Position numbers and translations under genes: made by a program. The notes under the pieces were generated by a model. That model saw nothing but the letters and a program-made list of their open reading frames with translations. It did not search any database and was not told where the DNA came from. A stretch of DNA of 64,000 nt. Source: Odontocerum albicorne (Eukaryota; Arthropoda; Insecta; Trichoptera; Odontoceridae). Below, piece after piece: positions 57,246 through 64,000 of this stretch (position 1 is its first letter; each line of letters opens with the position of its first letter). The stretch is taken from NCBI GenBank assembly GCA_949825065.1, contig OX463854.1:16005049-16069048 (forward strand), read 5' to 3'.

Positions 57246-58045
57246 CTGTCTTATTAAAAAAAAAAAAAACAGATTTTATTTATAAATCTTATTTAATTAT
57301 ATGTTCTTAAAGTAAGATTCAAGCATGATGAAACTCTTGACCATGTATTTTTCGGTTGTCCTTTGCGAGGCTGATTTTATTTACCAAAAGCCATATCTTT
57401 ACCGCGTCTAATAAATGGTGCGTTTCTTTTTTCTTCTAGGGACTTTTCCACTTATAGATCGATTGTTAATTTTTTTAAGTTTAATCAGTTGAAACTTTAA
57501 ATTATCTTGAATTTTCATAAATCGGTTTAATTATAAAGACTCATATAATTGCATAATGACTTTAATTTGGTGACACAAATCATCCTAGTTTGGGTGGATG
57601 GTCCATTATTAAAAAAAAGAAAGCTTCAAGCCGTAAAAATCAATTCCTGATAAATTCAAATACTAATTATAATTACCAACTCAATATTTTAAAAGCTCTC
57701 TTTAAGTTATTTTTTTTAATTTTAGAGCATCTCAATAATTTATTTTGACTCGTAATAGATTTAATCACTCCAAATTAAAATAAGATTTTTTTATTCGTTT
57801 TGCATCATCCCTAATTAACTCGTCAATTTTTTAAATGTTTTGCAGTTCTCTAAACAGTTTTTTAGACTTATTGATAGCAATCAGAGATCTGGTGAATAAT
57901 CTATTTGTCATTCATTATTGACGTCTTGATTTCTATACCATACTTTCAGACCTTAATCCATCAGAATTTATTTAAAAACGCTTATGCGCTGAGCTTTGAG
58001 GGCATTGTAACAGAACAGTAATAAAAATGTCATTAATATAATAAT
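57246..58045. other. AT-rich DNA, nothing recognised
   Basis: No supported feature. Confidence 0.4.
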
Positions 58046-58130
58046 TTTACTTTGTCTTACCGTTGTACACAATACAACCTGGTAGGCTTATTTCCATTTG
58101 TTGACTTTTTTTAACCGATCAGAAAAACAT
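58046..58130 (-). mobile_element. SINE-1 tail fragment
   Basis: Minus strand: tttctgatcggttaaaaaaa, caaatggaaataagcctacc aggttgtattgtgtacaacg, gtaagacaaag. 5-prime truncated. Confidence 0.72.
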
Positions 58131-58329
58131 ACCTACCCTTGTTGAGTATCTATAAGGTTTTATTATCTTTATAACACCAATTAGCATCCCAATCAAGTTT
58201 TTCCTAAGCGACACCGCTAATTACAAAATAACTCAATTTGATCACGGTTATATTGAGTTATCTTTGTTTGAAGATCGTGGTGCTCAATTCTAAGGTGTTA
58301 TTTTCAAGCAGGTTGTATAAAAGTTATCA

Positions 58330-58530
58330 CATAAAGGTTACCAGCCAGTTTTCAATAAACGGTGGAAATGTATTATAAAATAAAGTTTTAAAACACACCC
58401 GAGGGTGGCGAGAGGGACTGTCAAGTGGGTCGCATTGAATATAAAGGAACTATGCACACTTAACTTCTTGAGTGAAATGTCGAAACCCCTTTGATAAAAT
58501 GGCGCGCCGCCACTTTTATGTTTGGATTTC
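58330..58530. other. Candidate conserved non-coding element
   Basis: Balanced island with acacacccgagggtggcgag, gactgtcaagtgggtcgcat and aaatggcgcgccgccacttt (ggcgcgcc palindrome). Frames on both strands are short. Regulatory role inferred. Confidence 0.33.
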
Positions 58531-59419
58531 ACAATTTTCAAATTAAATGGCGATGAAAGGAGAAAGTTTTAAAAAGGGGGAGAATTTCTTCACACTTATG
58601 AAAAGTTTACTTGATATTATATTCTTACGCTTTTCTGATATTAAAGCATTCATTCATGTACACCGCAACATATCAACAGCGGGGATGAAGATGATGATTA
58701 ATTATTTTAAGCCGTTAAGTGACGGTAACCCCCAAAAGCACCTTGATGACTTTTCATGTAAAGAAACGTTGTCAACTTTAATCTGAAAGCTTCTAGATTA
58801 TCTTTAACGTGAAACTTCAAAGGTAGACTATTCCACTAAACAAATCCAACAACACGGATGCACTATCGGAAAACTTTGGCTTATTAACCCTGTTTAATTC
58901 GATGCCCTGATCTATTATCTCTGACACGACGATGCGAGCATTTGAACAACGTGGGCAGGAGACAATATTATATTCTGCATATATAATAAATGGAATATAT
59001 AGGTTTAGAGTTACAAAAGTATATTATTCGCGGTCTGTTATCGTATGTGTTGGTAATACTATCACTGGCTAAAAGTTAAAATATTATTGTTGATGACTTC
59101 TCAACCAGACTGCAAGTGTGAAGTATTAGGAGCCAAGTCGAGAATCACTTAGAGAAAGTGATTTACCATTAAGAAACGGATGTTTCTTATTTTGTAAATA
59201 TTTTGCGACTTATCGTAATTCGTGGATTTCAACCACGTATTCTGTTTTTTTTTTAATATCCAGGTTTCGCTTATGTACATCAAGGGATGGTTTTAAGATG
59301 TATTTTCTATATTAAAATAACAATCAACGGGGACTTTTCCCTTAAACACAATTTTATAGATTTCTTAATTTTACCACATGTATAATTTTTAAGTCAAATA
59401 AATATCCACTAATCCATCT
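58531..59419. other. Mostly AT-rich, nothing firmly recognised
   Basis: A 79-codon frame (58547-58786, MAMKGESFKKGENFFTLMKS) begins at the edge of the island; no domain is recognised. Nothing else seen. Confidence 0.35.
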
Positions 59420-59740
59420 TCATTTCTTGCTCGCGATAAGGGATCCCTGTTGCAACAGAACACAAACCCACATTAACATTCATCCCGCCGTAGGCTGTAG
59501 GCGTTAATGATTGCAAGGGACATAATTGAATAATCCCATTGAAAGGCGGGAATCGCTTTGCCTTACTTTTAGCCCTGCGCCTCTCTATTGTGCCCTCCCG
59601 TGGGGTACAAAGCATTCATGAAATTCCAATTTTAAACTGCCCCTTTTCCTTAGCAATCCCAACTTCCTATGTAAATTCCGCGTTTTTAAGACTCGCTTTG
59701 CCGATTTTCCACTTTGTCTTTGTCTACTTTTAATTATCAA
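59420..59740. other. Strong higher-GC island, candidate conserved non-coding element
   Basis: Long balanced stretch: gcgataagggatccctgttg, catcccgccgtaggctgtag, gaaaggcgggaatcgctttg and gccctcccgtggggtacaaa. Overlapping 64-68 codon frames on opposite strands are explained by composition. It contains gttaatgattgc, a homeodomain-like core. Confidence 0.35.
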
Positions 59741-60149
59741 TTCCTAAGATATAAATATTATTTTAATTAATTTTATAAACATTTTTGTTTATTTTTACAA
59801 ATCTCTGACTTTTTGACCTACAAAGTCGTAATTAAAGTAGAATGAACCCATTTTACAGCGCCATTTAATGAACCAACTTATCTCAATGACTCTTTCATTG
59901 AAAAAAATAATTTAAACTCAATTGGAATTTTTTTTAAATATTGATTTAATATTCTAAAAATAGTTGTTTCATTCAAATTTTCTATTATATAACCGAAGAA
60001 ATCAAATGATGACTCAATATTGGTTTTTTATTCCTTACATTGACAATAAAATAAACCAAACAAGGTTTTCACTGTCAATTCCTGGCGGATTAACTTCCAG
60101 ACTTGTTTTACTCTTAAACTGTGTTACACCTGAATTCATATTTTTCTAT

Positions 60150-60365
60150 AGCTTATTTGCTAATTTGGCTCCATGCGACTTCTGACTATTCCCGAAACTG
60201 AAATTGGCGATGAAAGGAATGCATTTCGATACGATTTCAGACATCTAGAAGGCTTCGACTGCGATTTTGGAGGCAATTCCGAAGAATGAGTTTCAGGAGT
60301 GCTTCAGAAAATTTTACAACCGCTTCCAGTATTGTATTGACTCACAAGGAGTGTATTTTGAATAA
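60150..60365 (+). pseudogene. mariner transposase C-terminal pseudogene
   Basis: The frame ending in NLAPCDF meets TGA at 60184-60186, then continues LFPKLKLAMKGMHFDTISDI, a TAG, KASTAILEAIPKNEFQECFR and KFYNRFQYCIDSQGVYFE before a stop at 60363-60365. This matches the mariner C-terminus: (P)DLAPCDFxLFPKLK, which includes the third catalytic aspartate, FxxxxxI, AIPxxxFxxCFxxWxxRxxKCIxxxGxYFE. Two in-frame stops and the absence of the rest of the transposase make it inactive. It is not part of the palindromic mariner at 61.5 kb, which has only N-terminal sequence. Confidence 0.75.
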
Positions 60366-60764
60366 AAGGTAATGTGAACTAAAAGTAAACAATATCTTTT
60401 ATTTCATATCAGTCACGTTTTGCATTAGACAGACAGCGTATATTTATTCTTTTTTTATCAAACACACTTTAAAATGTGTTTTTGAAGTCATGATGAATCT
60501 AGCTCGCGTTCTATATTTTCTGAAAAATTCTATAACATTTTAACACTAGTGGCTCTCACACAAGCGTAATTTTTCCGACCATTACCCAAATTAATTTCTT
60601 ATCCATTCCAGCTTATAACAGCAGAGCAAAATTATTTCAAAATTAAAAATGACACGCAACTGACACAGCTTTTTAAAATACTGTATTTGTACAGTCTGTA
60701 TTTGTACAACAGGCCTCGTGATCGAGTAAAAATATCGGCTATCATGTGGATTGAGAATGCCTAT
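60366..60764. other. AT-rich DNA, possible mariner 3-prime remnant
   Basis: The first 60 bp after the pseudogene may be its 3-prime UTR, but no terminal repeat was found. Otherwise nothing. Confidence 0.3.
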
Positions 60765-60970
60765 GCGAGTGTTCGTTTATTGTGTGCAAGCTGTTGCACT
60801 TCAGACGAATAGTCTTGATAGATCAAACCATACACGTATGTTCCAATGGCAAGAATCACAGTTCCAAGACGATCAGGTTTAATCAGCTGAAGCCTTTCGT
60901 TAGACGCTACAAAGCACTATTTTTGTGTTGTTGAATAGCACTATAAGACTTAATGATAAGGAGTTTAAAA
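60765..60970 (+). repeat. Dispersed repeat R1, copy 2
   Basis: Collinear with 40045-40235: ttattgtgtgcaagctgttg, aatagtcttgatagatcaaa cc, ccaatggcaagaatcac, gatcaggtttaatcagctg and ttaatgataagg. Same orientation as copy 1. Unclassified. Confidence 0.6.
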
Positions 60971-61006
60971 GCTGCAAACAAACCTCAAATTAGATGTTAA
61001 ACGATT

Positions 61007-61065
61007 GTAAAACCAGCCTGGAACTGAATCTACTAAGAGTAAAACCAGCCTGGAACTGAATCTAC
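61007..61065. repeat. 27-bp direct duplication
   Basis: gtaaaaccagcctggaactg aatctac occurs at 61007-61033 and again at 61039-61065, identical, separated by 5 bp. Confidence 0.93.
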
Positions 61066-61105
61066 CAGGAATCGAACCTGGAGCGCCCAATCGCTTAGGT
61101 CGTTT
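61058..61105 (-). mobile_element. tRNA-like SINE head fragment
   Basis: The minus strand reads cgacctaagcgattgggcgc then tccaggttcgattcctggta, with a perfect pol III B box ggttcgattcc flanked by pairing ccagg/cctgg as in a T-arm. Could be a SINE-1 variant or a relic of a tRNA gene; the A box is weak. Confidence 0.45.
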
Positions 61106-61464
61106 TCTATTTTTGGCCGCCAACAACTATATATGTATCCTTTTAAATAACAATGTTTAAAAAACTTTATTTTATACAGCAAAATTCAAGATAACATACG
61201 AGTATATAGTAAGACATTTATTGCACTCCACAATTATTACAACAATGTGATTGGTCCCGAAGAAAATAAAAAAAATTAACATAAGGAAGAATTTCGGTTC
61301 TTCAATAAAAATATTTACTGTCTGTGAATTTTGAAATTATCAACGTAGGAGTAGTTTCATTTTTTTAAAACAAGATTGCAGTAAATGAATCGAAAAATGG
61401 AACGTAAAGGATACCTTTAATACGGACACCTCTTTTTTAATGTTCTATAACGATATATATAATA
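61106..61464. other. AT-rich DNA, nothing recognised
   Basis: Flank of the palindromic mariner; no feature. Confidence 0.4.
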
Positions 61465-61636
61465 TTGGGTGTTAAAATAAGTTGTGTCCGTCTTTTTCCA
61501 AATTAAAAATGAGCACCAAAAGTAAAACAAAATGGTTAATGTTATTCGTCATTCGAAAGAAAATTTTCTGCTCTACAAGATATTGTGTTTGCTTTTACGT
61601 TACATATATTATTTTATTTGATTACAAGCCTTCAAA

Positions 61637-62025
61637 ATGGAATGTCAAGTATACGAAAGTGAGCATTTTCGACACCTTCTGTTCGCGTTCAATCGAGGGA
61701 ATAAAGCTGCCAAAGCTGCTCGCGATATTTGTGAAGTGTACGGTGAAGATGCTAAGAATGAAAGGACAGCTCTTTTTTTGCGTTTCAAAGACGGTAATTT
61801 CGACCTGAAAGACATGGAGCGTTCCGGACGACCAGTGGACTTCGATGAGGACCGGTTAAACCATATTATTCATGAAGATCCCCTTCAAACCATCATAGAA
61901 TTGGCTGAGCAGATGAATTGTAGTCACATGACTGTATACCGCCATCTTAAATCAAAGGGAAAAGTCCAGAAGTTCGGCGCTTGGGTTTCACATGTTTTGA
62001 GTGAAAACAACAAAAACCATCGACG
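61637..62025 (+). pseudogene. mariner transposase N-terminal half
   Basis: Open from ATG 61637 for about 130 codons: MECQVYESEHFRHLLFAFNR, RFKDGNFDLKDMERSGRPVD (conserved mariner FxxGxxxLxDxxRSGRP linker between the two helix-turn-helix units), IIELAEQMNCSHMTVYRHLK (second HTH), then GAWVSHVLSENN in place of the WVPHEL motif. Full mariner transposases are about 340-350 residues with a D,D34D catalytic domain; that domain is entirely absent because the frame runs into the inverted arm near 62026. An intact DNA-binding half could in principle act as a repressor if expressed; no evidence for that here. Confidence 0.78.
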
Positions 62026-62163
62026 AGCTGACCTTTCATTCATAGCATCTTCACCGTACACTTCTCAAATATCGCGAGCAGCTTTGGCAGCTTTATTCCC
62101 TCGATTGAACGCGAACAGAAGGAGGTGTCGGAAATGCTCACTTTCGTCTACTTGACATTCCAT
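62026..62163 (-). pseudogene. Inverted second copy of the mariner transposase start
   Basis: On the minus strand, ATG at 62163 begins MECQVDESEHFRHLLLFAFN and runs RGNKAAKAARDI to a TGA, where the left copy has a cysteine codon. It differs by a few substitutions and one extra codon (LLL) from the left copy, so the arms have diverged since the palindrome formed. Confidence 0.75.
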
Positions 62164-62334
62164 TTTGGAGGCTTATAATCAAATAAAATAATATATGTAA
62201 CGTAAAAGCAAACACAATATCTTGTAGAGCAGAAAACTTTTTTTCGGATGACTTATAACCTTTACCATTTTGTTTTACTTTTGGTGCTCATTTTTAATTT
62301 GGAAAAAACGGACACAACTCATGTTTACACCTAA

Positions 62335-63420
62335 TATAAAGATACCAAATTTTATTTTTAGCAAACGTAATATTATTCTGATTAATAAAAATATTTTTTT
62401 ACCAATCAATCGAAACAGCTTCACTTCATTATATGGAAGACGGTCATATTACAATAAACGAATGATTTAGTATAAAACTTGGCGTTTAACATGAAGGCCT
62501 CTTTACCCCAATTCTGTTTTTCACGCGTCGCAAATTTTCGCTTTAGATCCAAATTCTTATTTCGGCACTTGAACGACTTTTATGAAACGCAATGGAATCG
62601 TCAAAAAGAGGATCCGATTTCGTGTGTCGTATCAGAGAGGCTTTACCCCACACCATCAAGAAGGGTGTGAACGTCACAAAATGGAGGAATGAACCAATTT
62701 AGTCCAAGATTGTCGAGTTTTACTTCGATATTATTAAATGGAGAGAGAGCTTTTATACCTGGTAGAAAGCCGATTTCGTGATGTTTGATAATACGTTCAA
62801 CCTTTTTGGACAATAAGTATACATGACAATGAGTAATTTGGATCGATATCTCTATTTTGATACGCAGGGATTATCCTTTTTTTTATTTCTTAAAGGTGCA
62901 AATATGGTTGTAAAATTACAAAGTAATAAGTTTCATCAACATCAGTCCGATTAACTCCAGTGCTGAACATAGATTTCTCGTTCTTAACTTTCCAATGGTA
63001 TTTCTGATATCATCCGATCATCTTTGATGAAGGATGGTAATAGGAATTAAATGAAAAACCGATGAAGCGTAATTTTTTTTACTATGGAACGTGAAAATAG
63101 GAGTTTGTCAACGCGTCCCATATTATTCGAGACGGTAACGTTAGTTAATTGTACATAAGTTTTGACATAAAATTCCCCTTTTAAATTTTAATCTATTGTG
63201 TTTATTGTAAGGAAATTAATGCAGTTGGTGCCACGATTAAATGTGAAGTGTAAAAAGGTACTCTTGTACCGGGACATCACAGAACCTCGTCCAACTCGCC
63301 TCGTTTTTCACAAACCCTTTTGGATATAAGAAGATAGACTAATTATGTCCTAATCAGATCCTTTGGACAGGTGGAGATGAGAGTCGTAAGATATGGATGT
63401 ATGGAATAAACACTTTATCT
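62335..63420. other. Mixed DNA with unplaced balanced segment 62.48-62.80 kb
   Basis: The segment ggcctctttaccccaattct to agaaagccgatttcgtgatg is less A+T-rich and could be an old element or island. A 63-codon frame there shows no domain. Rest nothing recognised. Confidence 0.3.
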
Positions 63421-63560
63421 CGGATCCGACATTAAAGTAGTCTAGATTTCAACTCCCTAGGAAGCTATGGAGCTGTATAAACTGAAGCTAATCTCGTTGT
63501 GTGTACAATGTGTATAAGTGGGATATGAAGGAATCGCTCAATCGAGAAATGAATAAAACC
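63421..63560 (+). pseudogene. LINE C-terminal zinc-binding region scrap
   Basis: The frame reads SRFQLPRKLWSCIN, stop, then RCVYNVYKWDMKES, which lines up with GFxLPRRxWxLLNRFRTGxGRCxxNxxKWGxxxS and with the better copy at 26.05 kb. Two or more stops; short. Confidence 0.5.
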
Positions 63561-63597
63561 AAGAAAGCTCAATCGAGAAATGAAAACAACCAAGCAT
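63536..63597. repeat. 31-bp direct duplication
   Basis: gctcaatcgagaaatgaa is found at 63536 and 63567, each followed by an aac-caag-like segment. Confidence 0.85.
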
Positions 63598-64000
63598 ATA
63601 AAAAACTTGCCTCAATTATCTAGCTGCAGAGTTTACCTGCGCTGCGTTAATTCTATACTTATACGAAAGGGAAATATGTGGCAGTGTTTTGTTCTTGTTC
63701 GTCTAGTGCAATTCCAGGTATCGCTGACATTGACGATCACTATAGTAAAATTCTCTGAATCTTGAACTCGATTATCATCTTCGCTATGCCCCGTTCAGTC
63801 ATCCATGTAGAAAAACCATGGATTGTATGAATTGTAAATTGGCATACTTCTCGACACGTCCCCCATATACCTTGCAAACTTAATACATGAGAGAAACTCC
63901 CCTTGATTCCAGCCCCAATAAGGACACAGGGCATTTAGTTTCTCATTTCAACCTGATTTAAAGAAATTCCAACTTCCTTACGATTAGTTTTTATATGTAT
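63598..64000. other. Unassigned sequence at the window end
   Basis: Balanced composition at 63770-63920. A 64-codon minus-strand frame (63740-63934) without a recognised domain is present. A feature may continue beyond the window. Confidence 0.3.

Larger units (their letters stand above)
61465..62334. mobile_element. Palindromic mariner with two 5-prime ends
   Basis: An 870-bp element whose left arm (61465-61771) and right arm (62026-62334) are inverted copies, over 90% alike by eye, separated by a 254-bp centre. The arms include the terminal repeat (ttgggtgttaaaataagttg left; ttaggtgtaaacatgagttg right, reverse complement), the 5-prime UTR and the first 40 or so codons of the transposase. 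TA dinucleotides flank both ends (61463-61464 and 62335-62336), the mariner target duplication. Normal mariner elements (about 1.3 kb) have short terminal repeats and one 5-prime end; here the 3-prime half is replaced by an inverted 5-prime half. Confidence 0.8.

Noticed and set aside
62479..62670. 63-codon frame beside the palindromic mariner
   Set aside because: No similarity to mariner or any domain I recognise. Left as unplaced balanced DNA.

Overview
The window looks like about 64 kb of AT-rich nuclear DNA from an arthropod, most likely an insect. The order cannot be fixed from the sequence; a hemipteran or similar large repeat-rich genome would fit. The evidence is the very high A+T, long homopolymers and (TA)n tracts, a 200-base N gap inside a (TA)n tract (assembly scaffold), a dense tRNA-derived SINE, decayed non-LTR retrotransposon reverse transcriptases of types common in insects, mariner and hAT remnants, and no compact operon-like coding. 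No complete host protein gene, rRNA or intact tRNA gene was found. Nearly all ATG-to-stop frames are chance or repeat-driven.

Mobile DNA dominates. One SINE family (called SINE-1 here, about 190-205 bp) occurs roughly 30 times on both strands. It has a tRNA-like head with A and B boxes, a short body, and a characteristic tail (ctggttggttggaagag, then a run ending near aacgaaagtgtaat). A second, unrelated tRNA-like SINE head lies near 36.6 kb. LINE debris falls into several families. RT-A is at 1.7, 7.8, 12.8-13.3, 50.0-50.4 and 51 kb. RT-B is at 34.2, 41.8-42.5 and 57.0 kb. Jockey/CR1-like C-termini are at 29.0-29.7 and 47.4-48.05 kb. RT zinc-binding tails are at 26.0 and 63.4 kb. DNA transposons are an internally deleted hAT (39.15-40.02 kb), a mariner C-terminal pseudogene (60.15-60.37 kb), and an unusual palindromic mariner made of two 5-prime ends (61.46-62.33 kb).

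Tandem repeats are numerous (periods of about 31, 32, 39, 43, 47, 52, 74 and 123 bp, plus (TA)n). Several contain recognisable pieces of tRNA-like or SINE sequence, suggesting that SINE fragments seed local tandem arrays here.

Between the repeats are about a dozen higher-GC islands with little repeat character, some with homeodomain-type TAATTA motifs (for example 5.4-5.6, 19.2, 20.7, 31.2, 32.5, 34.7, 58.4 and 59.5 kb). I read these as candidate conserved non-coding elements of an intergenic or intronic regulatory block; this is inference. Two short stretches could be host exons (34854-34970, with a signal-anchor-like start and a good splice donor; 52994-53125, with protein-like codons), and one TATA+Inr promoter-like arrangement sits at 44.8 kb. 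The most distinctive observations are the LINE copy whose 3-prime end matches the SINE-1 tail, the head-to-head palindromic mariner, and the perfect 25-bp snapback hairpin inside a SINE.
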